A stretch of 64,000 nt of DNA from Candidatus Ligilactobacillus avistercoris. Its GTDB lineage: Bacteria > Bacillota > Bacilli > Lactobacillales > Lactobacillaceae. The position numbers and the translations under genes were made by a program. Where the stretch lies: NCBI GenBank assembly GCA_019119415.1, contig DWXB01000014.1, forward strand, positions 1 to 64,000, read 5' to 3'. Positions within the stretch are counted from its first letter, which is position 1; every line of letters starts with the position of its first letter. Shown in pieces: positions 27,844 to 37,093 of this stretch. Under the pieces are notes generated by a model. That model was not told the DNA's origin. It saw only the letters and a list, made by a program, of their open reading frames with translations, and did no database searches.

Positions 27844-27881
27844 AAAGTTAGAGGGTGGTTTGTGCCAGCCTCTAACTTTTT
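27844..27881 (+). terminator. Hairpin with T run between mreB and mreC
   Basis: AAAGTTAGAGG/CCTCTAACTTT stem followed by TTTTT; a full or partial terminator within the mre-min operon. Confidence 0.7.
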
Positions 27882-27909
27882 GAATGGTAGTCAGGTAGGA
27901 GGATAATTC

Positions 27910-28755
27910 ATGCGGAAGTTTGGGCTAAATAAGAAACTGGTTGTGGCGTTAGTTGCAATTATTGGGAGTTTCTTGTTAATTGCGTTTTCAATCAATGTGC
28001 GGAATAACCGCCAGACCCCGCCCATTATTCAGCAGTTTGGAAATGATGCGGCGGCCGTTGTTGATAGCGTTGTTGCGGTTCCCCTAAACGGGGTAAAGAC
28101 AATCGGGAATTCGGTGGCGGCGTTGGAAAATACGTACCAGCAAAACGAACAATTAAAAAAGCAGGTAACGGAGCTAGGGGAGCAGCGGGCTGAAAACCGG
28201 GCACTCCGGCAGCAAAATAAACAGTTACAGCAGGAATTATCCCTCAACCACAGTTTAACGGCGTACGATAAAATTACGGCCGCTGTGGTAACGCGGGCCC
28301 CGTCAAGTTGGCAGAATATCATTGTCATTAATAAGGGTTCTCGGGCCGGAATTGAGAAAAATCAGGCGGTAATGTCGCAACGGGGATTAATCGGCCGGAT
28401 TATTGAAGTTAACCAGAATAACAGTAAGGTTGAGCTTTTATCGACGAAGGACGATGCCGTTGACCGGTTCCCGGTAGAAGTGCAGAACAAGAAGGGAACA
28501 ACCGTCAACGGGCTGATTACCGGATACAACAGTACAACAAACCAGTTAATTATGGGGCAGGTTACTAATAAGGATGCCGTTAAGGTGGGAACACAGGTGA
28601 CGACCTCGGGCCTTGGCGGCATTACGCCAAAGGGGCTCCTTGTCGGAAAGGTTGTGCGGGTTGAAAATTCAGATTACGGGATGCCCGCTAAGATCTACAT
28701 TCAGCCGGCGGCAGACATGACAAACCTCAGCGTTGTAACTGTTATTAAGCGGTAG
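27910..28755 (+). CDS. mreC: Rod shape-determining protein MreC
   Basis: A 281-residue protein with one N-terminal membrane segment (about 9-28), a coiled coil (about 68-105) and the extracellular beta-barrel domain, with GLIGRI and TTSGLGGI..GLLVGKV typical of MreC. It scaffolds the elongasome outside the membrane. AGGAGGATAATTC precedes the ATG. Confidence 0.95.
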   Translation: MRKFGLNKKLVVALVAIIGSFLLIAFSINVRNNRQTPPIIQQFGNDAAAVVDSVVAVPLNGVKTIGNSVAALENTYQQNEQLKKQVTELGEQRAENRALRQQNKQLQQELSLNHSLTAYDKITAAVVTRAPSSWQNIIVINKGSRAGIEKNQAVMSQRGLIGRIIEVNQNNSKVELLSTKDDAVDRFPVEVQNKKGTTVNGLITGYNSTTNQLIMGQVTNKDAVKVGTQVTTSGLGGITPKGLLVGKVVRVENSDYGMPAKIYIQPAADMTNLSVVTVIKR

Positions 28756-28765
28756 GTGAAGAAGC

Positions 28766-29281
28766 ATGCGAATCGCAAAGATGAGGTATTTTTTCCCAAT
28801 CGGGTTATTTTTGGCATTAATATTGGACGGTTCCTTGAGCCACCTTTTTTCGGCTCAGTTCTTTTCAACCACAATTTCGGTGGAAAGTCGGCTTGTTTTG
28901 CTGTGGCTTGTAATGACGATTTGTACCTGCGGTGATAAGGTGAAACACATTGGATTTTGGGCGGCAGTTGCGGGGTTGTTTTTTGACATGTTCTATACGG
29001 GAATCATCGGTGTGTACGTATTGATTCTCCCCGTCATGGTGATTTTCACCCGCTGGATTGCCCAGTACTTTGCGCCATCGTTTTTGGTGACGATTATGAT
29101 CTATTTGATTGATGTTACCGTGATGACGGTGTTGTCGTACGGAATTTATTCGTTTTGGATGACAAACGGCTCGTTAGTCGCAATGGTTGCGCAGACGCTG
29201 GGTCCAACGCTGGCGTTTAATTTAGCGGCGTTTGTTGTGTTGTATTATCCGCTTGATCGGTTTTTACGGCGGTATTCATAA
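28766..29281 (+). CDS. mreD: Rod shape-determining protein MreD
   Basis: A 171-residue polytopic protein with five or six membrane segments, typical of Gram-positive MreD, 10 bases after mreC. FFDMFYTGIIGVY matches the family core. It works with MreC and RodA in the elongasome. minC follows after 15 bases. Confidence 0.92.
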   Translation: MRIAKMRYFFPIGLFLALILDGSLSHLFSAQFFSTTISVESRLVLLWLVMTICTCGDKVKHIGFWAAVAGLFFDMFYTGIIGVYVLILPVMVIFTRWIAQYFAPSFLVTIMIYLIDVTVMTVLSYGIYSFWMTNGSLVAMVAQTLGPTLAFNLAAFVVLYYPLDRFLRRYS

Positions 29282-29296
29282 ATGAACGGAGAAGTT

Positions 29297-29965
29297 ATGA
29301 AAGCAGTTAGTTTAAAGGGATATAAGGACCGGTTTGAACTGGTAATTCATGATACGGCGGGTTTTGCCCAGATAAAGAAGGAGCTCGCGGATCTTTTAGC
29401 GAAGGTGCATGAGGACAAACAGTATAAGGATAAGGAAATGGCCGTGATTGTTCAGACTGGGATGCGGCAGTTGACAACGCCGCAGGAGGATGAGCTCAAG
29501 AAGCTGTTTGAACCGTATCCGTTGTTATCGGTTGCGGAATTTAAGGCGGAGGTTGTTCTTCGCACAACCGCAGCAAAGGCCGTCGCAGATGTTCAAACGC
29601 GAGTTGATACGAGCATCGTACGGAGCGGGCAGGACAAACAGTTGACTGGTGACGTGTTATTCATGGGAACGGTTCATGACGGTGGCACCCTTCGTGCTGA
29701 GGGAAATATTTACGCACTGGGCGCACTTGAAGGAATCATTTGTGCCGGAACCAAGCAACCGGATGCGGTTATTGTTGGTAATCTAAGTAGGGTGCAACAG
29801 GTACGGATTGGAACAGCCGTTGCAATTATTGCTGATGAGGACGAGACGCAGTTAAGCGCTCCAACCACCGTTGCCTTTGCCGAAGATGAGACGGTTAAGT
29901 TTACACCGTTAACTGAATTTTTAAAGAAGCAGCCAAAGTTCTTTGCGGAAAAGGAAGTGTTTTAA
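29297..29965 (+). CDS. minC: Septum site-determining protein MinC
   Basis: A 222-residue FtsZ inhibitor: N-terminal FtsZ-binding domain (to about 105), then a beta-helix dimerisation domain with GTVHDGGTLRAEGNIYALGALEG and its MinD contact. The ATG at 29297 is used because CGGAGAAG lies just before it; an earlier ATG at 29282 abuts the mreD stop. No MinE is present, as expected for Gram-positives, where DivIVA (53 kb) provides pole recruitment. Confidence 0.93.
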   Translation: MKAVSLKGYKDRFELVIHDTAGFAQIKKELADLLAKVHEDKQYKDKEMAVIVQTGMRQLTTPQEDELKKLFEPYPLLSVAEFKAEVVLRTTAAKAVADVQTRVDTSIVRSGQDKQLTGDVLFMGTVHDGGTLRAEGNIYALGALEGIICAGTKQPDAVIVGNLSRVQQVRIGTAVAIIADEDETQLSAPTTVAFAEDETVKFTPLTEFLKKQPKFFAEKEVF

Positions 29966-30784
29966 ATGGGAACGACAATCGTTGTAACCTCGGGGAAGGG
30001 CGGCGTTGGGAAAACAACGACGACCGCAAACGTCGGGACGGCTCTCGCCTTAAAAGGGAAGCGGGTATGTCTCGTTGACCTTGATATTGGTCTCCGGAAC
30101 CTCGACGTTGTGATGGGACTAGAGAATCGGATTATTTATAATATCGTTGACGTTGCTGAGAAACGTGCCAAGCTCCACCAGGCCCTGATTAAGGATAAGC
30201 GGTTTGATGATCAGCTGTACGTGTTGGCAGCGGCCCAAAACACGGACAAGTCTGCATTGGAACCTGAACAAACGAAGGAGATTGTGACCCAACTAAAGAA
30301 GGACTTTGATTATGTCCTGCTGGATTGCCCAGCCGGAATTGAACAGGGGTTTATTAACGCGGTTTCAAGTGCTGACCAGGCGATTGTCGTTACAACTCCG
30401 GAAAACTCATCGGTTCGGGATGCTGATCGAGTAGTTGGTTTATTAGAACAGCAGGACCTTGAAACGGAGCCAATGCTGGTAATTAACCGGGTGCGGCCTG
30501 ATATGATGGACCACGGTGAAGTCATGGATGTCGATGAAATTACCCACCACCTGGCAATTAAGTTGGTAGGGGTGATTGCTGAAGACGATGGTGTCATTGC
30601 GGCAACCAATAAGGGTGAGCCGGTTGTTCTTGATGAAGAAAATCAGGCTGGTCAGGGATACCGGAACGTTGCCCGGCGGCTAGAGGGGGAGACGGTTCCC
30701 CTGATGAAGATTAACGGAAAAAAGCCGGGAAAGCAGCATGGTAGCTTCTTTAGCAAATTACGGGCGTGGTTTAAGCGCGGATAA
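29966..30784 (+). CDS. minD: Septum site-determining ATPase MinD
   Basis: A 272-residue deviant-Walker ATPase starting GTTIVVTSGKGGVGKTT. The C-terminus ends in an amphipathic membrane-targeting helix (SKLRAWFKRG). It carries MinC to the membrane and blocks polar division. Starts immediately after minC with no gap, so translation is coupled. Confidence 0.96.
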   Translation: MGTTIVVTSGKGGVGKTTTTANVGTALALKGKRVCLVDLDIGLRNLDVVMGLENRIIYNIVDVAEKRAKLHQALIKDKRFDDQLYVLAAAQNTDKSALEPEQTKEIVTQLKKDFDYVLLDCPAGIEQGFINAVSSADQAIVVTTPENSSVRDADRVVGLLEQQDLETEPMLVINRVRPDMMDHGEVMDVDEITHHLAIKLVGVIAEDDGVIAATNKGEPVVLDEENQAGQGYRNVARRLEGETVPLMKINGKKPGKQHGSFFSKLRAWFKRG

Positions 30785-30810
30785 TTGGTAAGTGAGTATC
30801 GTGTGGTAAG

Positions 30811-30852
30811 ACGGGGTTTAGTAGGGTTAACGTACTAGACGTCGTTTTTTTA
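30811..30852 (+). terminator. Terminator after minD
   Basis: ACGGGGTTTAGTA pairs with TACTAGACGTCGT (one mismatch, G-U pairs) followed by seven T. Confidence 0.75.
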
Positions 30853-30866
30853 TGGCATAATTCGTA

Positions 30867-30875
30867 TGGTAAAAT
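30867..30875 (+). promoter_or_regulatory. Extended -10 promoter of cls
   Basis: TGG-TAAAAT 39 bases before the GTG start of cls. Confidence 0.5.
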
Positions 30876-30914
30876 TAGGACAGTCATACTGTGAGAAGTT
30901 AGGAGCGCGAATTA

Positions 30915-32366
30915 GTGATCTGGCAAGTTATCATTGCAATTCTTTTTCTAAATATCATCGCGGCTGTCATTACGGTTTTCCGCGAAAAACGGGACATTGC
31001 GGCGACGTGGGCGTGGTTGCTTGTGTTGTTGCTTTTACCCGGGCTTGGGTTTATCATCTACCTCTTTGCGGGAAAGAAGATTTCGCGTGAACGAATCTTC
31101 AATTTGAAAATGCAGGAGCGACTGGGGACCGACAAGCTGGTTACAGCGCAAAAGGACGAATGGCAGGCGGGGCGGCTGTTACCAGCAGCCCTGTCGAATA
31201 ATGATTCCCGCCAGCTATCCCGATTGCTTCTTGACGTTGACCAGGCAGTGATGTCCCATGACAACGCGGTTCGTCTTTACACGGATGGGGCTGCGAAGTT
31301 TGATGCGTTGTTGGCCGATATTGCACGGGCACAGGATCACATTCATTTGGAGTACTATACGTTTTTCAGTGATGAAATCGGTACCCGCGTTCGTGACGCC
31401 CTCATTACTGCCCTTGATCGGGGAGTAGAAGTCCGGGTAATTTATGATAGCATGGGTTCGCGGGGGCAGCGGCATTCCTTCTTTAAGGAGTTTGAACGGC
31501 ACGGTGGTCGGGCTGAGCCGTTCTTAGGATCAAAACGTGCACCAATTCATAGTCCCCGGCTAAATTACCGGGAGCACCGGAAGCTTGCCATCATTGACGG
31601 TAAGGTTGGTTACATCGGTGGGTTTAATATTGGTGATCAGTATCTCGGGAAAAGTCCGCGGTTTGGCAACTGGCGGGACACTCATATGCGGGTCGAAGGG
31701 ACTGCGGTTCTTGCGATGCAAACCCGCTTTCTAATGGATTGGAATGCGACAACGAAGGGAACTGCCGCCCAGGTTGACTACGCGGACCACTATTTTCCGG
31801 TTCATTACGGGCACGGAGCAACGAATATTCAGGTTGTTTCTTCGGGGCCGGACAGCGACACGGAAGCAATTAAGCTCGGATACTTAAAGTTAATTAACAG
31901 CTCGGATCACTACATTAACATTCAAACGCCGTACCTGATTCCCGATGACTCTGTTTTCGAGGCCCTGTGCGTTTCGGCCGCTTCGGGTGTGCGGGTGCGG
32001 ATTATGATTCCGTGTATGCCGGACCATGCGTTTGTTTACCGGGCTACCCAGTACTACGCCCGGGCGTTAATTGAAAATGGCGTTGAAGTTTACCAGTATA
32101 ATAATGGTTTCTTACACGCTAAAACGTTTGTTAGCGACGGGGAAATTTGTTCGGTCGGATCGGCCAACGTTGATTTTCGGAGCTTTAAGCTTAACTTTGA
32201 ATGCAACGCGTTCTGTTATGACCGGGAGTTGGCGACAGAACTGGCGGCAACGTTTGAGGATGACCTTGCCGAGTGCACCCGGCTGACGGCGGAGGACTTT
32301 GCTAAGCAGTCCGCATGGCTTAAGTTTAAACAGTATTTCTCGCGGTTATTATCACCCATCCTTTAA
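30915..32366 (+). CDS. cls: Cardiolipin synthase
   Basis: A 483-residue phospholipase D superfamily enzyme that joins two phosphatidylglycerols to cardiolipin. Two N-terminal membrane segments (about 3-22 and 33-52) are followed by two HKD motifs: HRKLAIIDGKVGYIGG near residue 220 and HAKTFVSDGEICSVGS near residue 400. The GTG start follows AGGAG by nine bases. It is monocistronic. Confidence 0.94.
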   Translation: MIWQVIIAILFLNIIAAVITVFREKRDIAATWAWLLVLLLLPGLGFIIYLFAGKKISRERIFNLKMQERLGTDKLVTAQKDEWQAGRLLPAALSNNDSRQLSRLLLDVDQAVMSHDNAVRLYTDGAAKFDALLADIARAQDHIHLEYYTFFSDEIGTRVRDALITALDRGVEVRVIYDSMGSRGQRHSFFKEFERHGGRAEPFLGSKRAPIHSPRLNYREHRKLAIIDGKVGYIGGFNIGDQYLGKSPRFGNWRDTHMRVEGTAVLAMQTRFLMDWNATTKGTAAQVDYADHYFPVHYGHGATNIQVVSSGPDSDTEAIKLGYLKLINSSDHYINIQTPYLIPDDSVFEALCVSAASGVRVRIMIPCMPDHAFVYRATQYYARALIENGVEVYQYNNGFLHAKTFVSDGEICSVGSANVDFRSFKLNFECNAFCYDRELATELAATFEDDLAECTRLTAEDFAKQSAWLKFKQYFSRLLSPIL

Positions 32367-32377
32367 GAGCATAAGAA

Positions 32378-32419
32378 AAGGCACCGTTCTTGGACGAATT
32401 TGTCTGAGAACGGTGCCTT
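32378..32419. terminator. Bidirectional terminator between cls and nan operon
   Basis: AAGGCACCGTTCTT/AGAACGGTGCCTT stem; the T run TTTTCTT is on the minus strand, so it mainly serves the nan transporter operon. Confidence 0.75.
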
Positions 32420-32437
32420 GGTAATAAAGAAGTTAGG

Positions 32438-33943
32438 CTATTCTTCCTCGTAGTCGTCGTCAATTGTTTTGGCGGTTAATCCCCGGATGTTCTTGCTGAA
32501 CTTCGGGGTAATCCAGCCAACCAGGTAGCAAACCAGGAATGCGACAATAAACGATACGCAACTAACGATGAACGGTGAGACCATCAAGGACTGAACGTAG
32601 TAGGTAAGGGCTGCAGAAATAACCAACCCAAGAATTGCGCTAAAACTATTCGCCTTGGTAGTAAAGATCCCCGCGGCAAAGATTCCGGCAATCGGAACTC
32701 CGAAGAGGCCGGTAACCGCTAAGAAGAGGTCCCACGTTCCGGATGTGTTTCCCGCAAGGAGGTAAATTGCGATTGCGAGACTGAATAATCCCGCAATGCA
32801 GATAATCCACCGTGCGAGGGTAACGTCCTTAACGTTTTTAAGTTTATTCGCAAAGAACCGTTGCTTAAAGTCGACAATGGCACACGAGGAAATTGCGTTT
32901 AGGCTGGACGCAATGGTTGACTGCGCTGCCGCGAAGATTGCGGCAATCACTAAACCAGCGATTCCTGCCGGTAGTTCCTTAACGATAAAGTACGGGACCA
33001 GAGCACTCGTGTTAAAGCCGTGCGGAAGAACCGCAACGTGGTGGTAGAAACTGTACAGCACCGTTCCCATCCCGTAGAAAATTGGAATGGTAATGAATGC
33101 CAGTAACCCGTTAGTCCATAGTGACTTGTTCGCTTCCTTCAGCGAAGAGGTTGTCTGGTACCGTTGTACGACATCCTGACTTCCGGTGTACTGGTAAAGG
33201 CTGTTGAAGAACTGCCCCGCAAAAATCAGCGGAATGAACTTCGAAAGGTCAGAGACCCGCCAATCCATGTGGGAGAAGAGTTTGCCATGTTGAACCGCGT
33301 CGCTTGCGATGGTTGCCCAGCCACCATGAATGTAGTGGGCGCCCATGATGCTGACTAGAATGGCGCCCCCCAGAAGAATAATTCCCTGGATAACATCGCT
33401 CCAGATCACCCCTTCGATTCCGCCAAGGAACGTGTAAACGATGCACAGACCACCGACAAAGAGGGCGATCAGAATTGGATTGATGTTAGAAACGGCTGTA
33501 ATAGCAATGATTGGAAGATAAATCACGATTGCAACCCGCCCAATGTGGTAGAGCATGAAAAGGAGACTTCCTAGGACCCGCATTGCAGGGCTAAACCGTT
33601 TTTCAAGGTATTCGTACGCCGTGGTAACTTTTAGCTTCCGGAAGAACGGAACGTAGTAGCGGGTAAGAATCGGAATCAACACGATAATTGCGATGTTTCC
33701 GACGGCGTAGCCCCAGTCCGTTAAGAACGACTTTTCTGGGGTTGACATAAAGGTAATGGCACTAAGGGTCGTTGCGTAAATACTAAACCCTGCCGCCCAT
33801 GCCGGAATTTTTCCTTCAGCCGTGAAGAAGGAGTCGGTGTTTTTGCTGGCCTTTCTCGTAAAGTAGGCCCCAACGCCAAGCATTCCAAGCAGGTAGGCGA
33901 TAAGAACAACCCAGTTAAGGGCTCCAAAGCCGGTTTTTGTCAT
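32438..33943 (-). CDS. Sodium:solute symporter, probable sialic acid transporter
   Basis: A 501-residue SSS-family transporter with about 13 membrane segments. By eye it follows SiaT of Proteus closely: ATTLSAITFMS (Ser61, Thr64), HIGRVAIV (Arg136, the carboxylate-binding Arg), GGIEGVIWSDVIQG (Asp183, sodium site) and SQDVVQRY. The Gln of the SiaT substrate site is Asn83 here. It is the last gene of an operon with a cation/proton antiporter and a TIM-barrel protein, next to nanK-nanA-nanE. Sodium-driven uptake of N-acetylneuraminate is the likely role. Confidence 0.85.
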   Translation of the reverse strand: MTKTGFGALNWVVLIAYLLGMLGVGAYFTRKASKNTDSFFTAEGKIPAWAAGFSIYATTLSAITFMSTPEKSFLTDWGYAVGNIAIIVLIPILTRYYVPFFRKLKVTTAYEYLEKRFSPAMRVLGSLLFMLYHIGRVAIVIYLPIIAITAVSNINPILIALFVGGLCIVYTFLGGIEGVIWSDVIQGIILLGGAILVSIMGAHYIHGGWATIASDAVQHGKLFSHMDWRVSDLSKFIPLIFAGQFFNSLYQYTGSQDVVQRYQTTSSLKEANKSLWTNGLLAFITIPIFYGMGTVLYSFYHHVAVLPHGFNTSALVPYFIVKELPAGIAGLVIAAIFAAAQSTIASSLNAISSCAIVDFKQRFFANKLKNVKDVTLARWIICIAGLFSLAIAIYLLAGNTSGTWDLFLAVTGLFGVPIAGIFAAGIFTTKANSFSAILGLVISAALTYYVQSLMVSPFIVSCVSFIVAFLVCYLVGWITPKFSKNIRGLTAKTIDDDYEEE

Positions 33944-33945
33944 GG

Positions 33946-35118
33946 TTAGTTCACCTCGTTAAATTGATGTTGTTGATGTTCGATAAGCGCTTTCAAAAGT
34001 AGCGGTGCGATTAGGGTCGTGATGACCGTAACTAGAATTAGTGCAGTGTAATGGTTCGTGTTAACAACGTGGGCTTGCAGTGCAACGTTTGCTACGACAA
34101 GCGCCATCTCGCCCCGGGAAACCATTCCCGCCCCAACAACGTTTGCTTCTTGCCAGGGAAGGCCAAAGAGACGGGCGCCCAGCCCACAGCCAATTTGTTT
34201 ACCAAGGATGGCGATGATAATCAGTGCCAGAATAAAGAACCAGTCGTGTGCTAGCCCATGAAAACTAATGTTTAGTCCAATTCCAACAAAGAAAACTGGG
34301 ATGAAGACCCCGTAGCCGATGGGTTCAATTTTGCCAACCAGCTGATCACAAATTGGTGTTTCTGACAGTGCAAGCCCCGCGACGTAGGCGCCCAAAACGT
34401 CACTCATCCCCATTGAAACTGCAAGGGCAGCAAAGCCGAAGCAAAGGATTAGCGCCATGGCCGTATCATTTTCGCTGGCATTTAGCCGGGTAAAAAAGCT
34501 GATAAACGGAGGTACCGCCCACTTTGCTAGAACAAACGCAACGGCGAAAAACAGGAGCTTCGGGGCAATTAGTTGAACGATGGCCCAGAAACTCGTTGTA
34601 TGGCCACCGCCAGTGAAACTAATGCACAGCCCCAATAGAATCACGCAGATGATATCGTCGGCAACTGCGGCACCAAGAATCATCGCACCAGCCCGGGAAT
34701 TGAGTTGCCCCATTTCCTGCAGGACGGCCACGGTAATGCTAACGGAAGTTGCACTCAGGACCAGGCCAATAAAAAGGGCTGTCCGCCATGAATACCCGAA
34801 CCCCCACGCTGCTAATAACGTTGCCGCGCCGGTTGGGAAAATTACCCCGAGGACGGCAATTGTCAGTGCGGGACGCCAATATTTCATTAACAGGGGAAAA
34901 TCGCCTTCAAGTCCGGCAATGAACATAAGAACGATTACCCCCAAGTTTGATAAGTAGTGGGTAAAAGTCGTCGGGGCAAGGATGTGAAGGACGGCAGGGC
35001 CGGCAAGAACCCCGACCAGAAGTTCACCGATGACGCTTGGTTGGTTAAGTGCCTGTGCAATGTGGGCGCCAATCTTAGTGAGTAATAAAATTAAAAATAA
35101 TTGAATCAGGTATGACAT
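33946..35118 (-). CDS. CPA2-family cation:proton antiporter (NapA/KefB type)
   Basis: A 390-residue antiporter with about 12 membrane segments and the family signatures IGELLVGVLAGP near the start, LVLSATSVSITVAVL and AVADDIICVILL, whose paired Asp are the ion-binding residues. No C-terminal TrkA-N domain, so it is of the short NapA type. Two bases separate it from the symporter gene. Sitting between the TIM-barrel and sodium-symporter genes, it may expel sodium that enters with sialic acid; that is inference. Confidence 0.85.
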   Translation of the reverse strand: MSYLIQLFLILLLTKIGAHIAQALNQPSVIGELLVGVLAGPAVLHILAPTTFTHYLSNLGVIVLMFIAGLEGDFPLLMKYWRPALTIAVLGVIFPTGAATLLAAWGFGYSWRTALFIGLVLSATSVSITVAVLQEMGQLNSRAGAMILGAAVADDIICVILLGLCISFTGGGHTTSFWAIVQLIAPKLLFFAVAFVLAKWAVPPFISFFTRLNASENDTAMALILCFGFAALAVSMGMSDVLGAYVAGLALSETPICDQLVGKIEPIGYGVFIPVFFVGIGLNISFHGLAHDWFFILALIIIAILGKQIGCGLGARLFGLPWQEANVVGAGMVSRGEMALVVANVALQAHVVNTNHYTALILVTVITTLIAPLLLKALIEHQQHQFNEVN

Positions 35119-35128
35119 TCATAATCAC

Positions 35129-35854
35129 CTAGGAAAGAAGAGTGACCTTGGCAATTTCAGCTTTAACATCCTTAGGAGCAATTGCGTATTCTAAAAATAC
35201 AGGAACAGTAGTGGAAAGCTTTTGAATCAGTGGTTGCCAGTTGCAATCGCCCATCCCCAACATTTGCGTTTCCCGGTTGTGAATATCCTTTAGGTGAAAC
35301 ACCGTAATTGATGAGGCAAGGGTATCAAAGGCTTTGACGGGATCTTCACCAACCCAGTACCAGTTGCCCGCATCAAACGTAAATCCTAAGGGGACCCGCT
35401 CCTCTTTGATTGTTTGAAGTGCGTGCTGAACAGCGGTTAACCGTCCGGCTGCTGTTGGTTGGTTTTCGACCGTCACCTTTACGGTCGAAAACTCTGCGAG
35501 TACCGGTTTAATCGCCGCTAACGCTGATGAAGTAGGAGTGCCGAGACTGTATTTTACCCCGGCGATTCCGTACTTCGTGGCCATGGTAAGCACTTCTTGG
35601 AGGTGGGAGTTGACTCCCTGATCCGGAAATAGTTCTGTAGGGATTGAGATGAATAATTGCCAGTGCATCGTTTGTGCGAGTTGCTGAATGGCTGTCATCT
35701 CAGCGGTAAACGTTGCTGGATTAAAGTATTCACCCCGAACCTCAACTGCGGTAACGGGGAATTCCTGCCATGTTTTCAGACATTCAAGCTGCGAAGATCC
35801 CGCTTCAATTTTGGAAGCACACACGGCGGTGTTTAACCCGACTTTCATAAGCAT
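35129..35854 (-). CDS. Xylose-isomerase-like TIM-barrel protein in the nan locus
   Basis: About 241 residues of the sugar phosphate isomerase/epimerase (AP endonuclease 2) TIM-barrel family: VEVRGEYFNP, VTVENQPT, FTFDAGNWYWVG and VFHLKDIH carry the Glu, Asp and His that bind metal in this family. First gene of the operon with antiporter and symporter. Of three clustered ATGs, 35854 has the best spacing to AAAGG. Its substrate is unknown; a sugar or sugar-acid epimerase or isomerase step feeding NanA is possible. Confidence 0.7.
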   Translation of the reverse strand: MLMKVGLNTAVCASKIEAGSSQLECLKTWQEFPVTAVEVRGEYFNPATFTAEMTAIQQLAQTMHWQLFISIPTELFPDQGVNSHLQEVLTMATKYGIAGVKYSLGTPTSSALAAIKPVLAEFSTVKVTVENQPTAAGRLTAVQHALQTIKEERVPLGFTFDAGNWYWVGEDPVKAFDTLASSITVFHLKDIHNRETQMLGMGDCNWQPLIQKLSTTVPVFLEYAIAPKDVKAEIAKVTLLS

Positions 35855-35883
35855 CAGCATCCTTTCATGAGAAATAGGCCTAA

Positions 35884-35897
35884 AGTAAACGCTTTCA
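35884..35897 (-). promoter_or_regulatory. CcpA cre site
   Basis: Minus strand TGAAAGCGTTTACT matches the cre consensus TGWAARCGYTWNCW at all 14 positions. It lies just downstream of the operon's transcription start, a position that blocks transcription when glucose is present. Confidence 0.8.
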
Positions 35898-35908
35898 ACT
35901 ACACTGAT

Positions 35909-35937
35909 AATGTAACAAACAAAAATACTTATTGCAA
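35909..35937 (-). promoter_or_regulatory. Promoter of TIM-barrel/antiporter/symporter operon
   Basis: Minus strand TTGCAA (35937-35932), 17-base spacer, TGT-TACATT (about 35914-35909). Confidence 0.65.
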
Positions 35938-35955
35938 TTCTGTTTGACGAAAATA

Positions 35956-35967
35956 ATTATCGAAGCG
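35956..35967. promoter_or_regulatory. Candidate NanR-type operator motif
   Basis: ATTATCGAAGCG, upstream of the operon promoter, resembles ATTATCATAGCG in the nanA promoter. By-eye motif only. Confidence 0.4.
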
Positions 35968-35991
35968 GTCAATGTACGTATGTTCTAGGGA

Positions 35992-36126
35992 ATGAGAAGA
36001 ACTGAAATTAAGGCGGCACAAAATAGGGGGAAACTTGTTTTAACAATGCCGGAATATTTATCAACTGATGTGAAGGAAATTACGGTACTGCGTGGAAGGT
36101 GTCGCTCCTTAACCCCAAATAAATAA
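35992..36126 (+). other. Possible 44-codon reading frame in the nan intergenic gap
   Basis: In the 368-base gap between the TIM-barrel gene and the ROK kinase gene, a plus-strand frame encodes 44 residues (starts MRRTEIK, ends TPNK) and stops at the foot of the hairpin at 36124-36160. No plus-strand promoter or proper ribosome site is seen and I recognise no family. It may be a remnant or chance. Confidence 0.2.
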
Positions 36127-36160
36127 CCGTGGTGGGAAGTTGCTGCTGCCATCACGGTTA
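36124..36160. terminator. Terminator after ROK kinase gene
   Basis: A 12-bp stem TAACCGTGGTGG/CCATCACGGTTA (one G-U pair) followed on the minus strand by TTTATTT. Confidence 0.65.
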
Positions 36161-36222
36161 GTTTGTTGTTATTCCGGGTAATTCCCCAGATTATTTTGAA
36201 GTGGTTAGCCGAGGCCCTCTGC

Positions 36223-37080
36223 TTAATTAAGAAGGGGGGCAATTGCACCGATTAGTTGGGCTTTGTTGGCTAACGAACTAATTGCCAGGTGGGTTTTATT
36301 TAGGGTTGGCGGAATTATTGCGGTCAGTGCATCTGCCAGAAGATTTTCGAGAAATGCTCCCTGCTGGGCTACAGCGCCGCCGATAATAATTACTTCGGGA
36401 TCGATTAGGTAGATGATGTTAGCAAGCCCCTGTGCAACCGCTGCTGCCCACTCATGAATGACTGTTGCAGTTGGACTATTTGGCTCTTCCTTTGCCTGGT
36501 TGAACGCAGTAATCACATCAATTCCGAGGGGGGCAAGCTGGTGTTCTAGGGCAAGGGTAGCCGCGGTTGTTTCGTAGTTGGTCGGTGCGTTTCCGGTTAG
36601 GGTGTAGCCCAATGAATTTGCTAGGCCGTGGGCACCGGTAATTAACGTTTGGTTCCGCAGGTGAGCCCCACCAATTCCGGTGCCGAGAGCAACATAGTAG
36701 ATATCCTGATAATTGCGGGCTGCTCCGGCGAGCGCTTCCCCCCTGAGTGCGGCAACCACGTCGTTGGCGACACTAACCGGACCGCCGGTAATCGCAGTTA
36801 ACGTTTGTTTTAACGGGGTGCCGGTGTATCCGGGGATTGTGGGGCCGGCATATTGAATGGATCCATCCGCAGCAACGATCCCGGCAGTGCTGATGCCGAT
36901 TCCGGCGAGCGAAACCTGGTCGTGAAATTGTTGGCTGATTTGACTTACGGTCGTCAGAATGTGGTTATTTTCGTTATGATTAGTTGGAAATTTACCACTT
37001 GCAACGGTTGTGAGTTCGGGATCGAAGAGGGCGTATTTAATTGTTGTCCCCCCAATATCAATGCTAAGATAGTGCTTCAT
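36223..37080 (-). CDS. nanK: ROK-family kinase, probable N-acetylmannosamine kinase
   Basis: A 285-residue ROK sugar kinase starting LSIDIGGTTIKYALFD (phosphate loop). VANDVVAALRGEALAGAA holds the catalytic Asp and ALGTGIGGA the second phosphate motif. The typical zinc-binding GHxxx-CxCGxxGC cluster is absent (GAHGLANSLGYTL instead), as in some NanK relatives. The ATG at 37080 follows GGAGGTGGAAACT. Divergent from nanA-nanE, so phosphorylation of ManNAc to ManNAc-6-P is the expected job. Confidence 0.85.
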   Translation of the reverse strand: MKHYLSIDIGGTTIKYALFDPELTTVASGKFPTNHNENNHILTTVSQISQQFHDQVSLAGIGISTAGIVAADGSIQYAGPTIPGYTGTPLKQTLTAITGGPVSVANDVVAALRGEALAGAARNYQDIYYVALGTGIGGAHLRNQTLITGAHGLANSLGYTLTGNAPTNYETTAATLALEHQLAPLGIDVITAFNQAKEEPNSPTATVIHEWAAAVAQGLANIIYLIDPEVIIIGGAVAQQGAFLENLLADALTAIIPPTLNKTHLAISSLANKAQLIGAIAPLLN

Positions 37081-37093
37081 AGTTTCCACCTCC

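Noticed and set aside
35985..36248. 87-codon minus-strand frame after the kinase gene
   Set aside because: Overlaps the kinase end and a terminator; no ribosome site or family resemblance.
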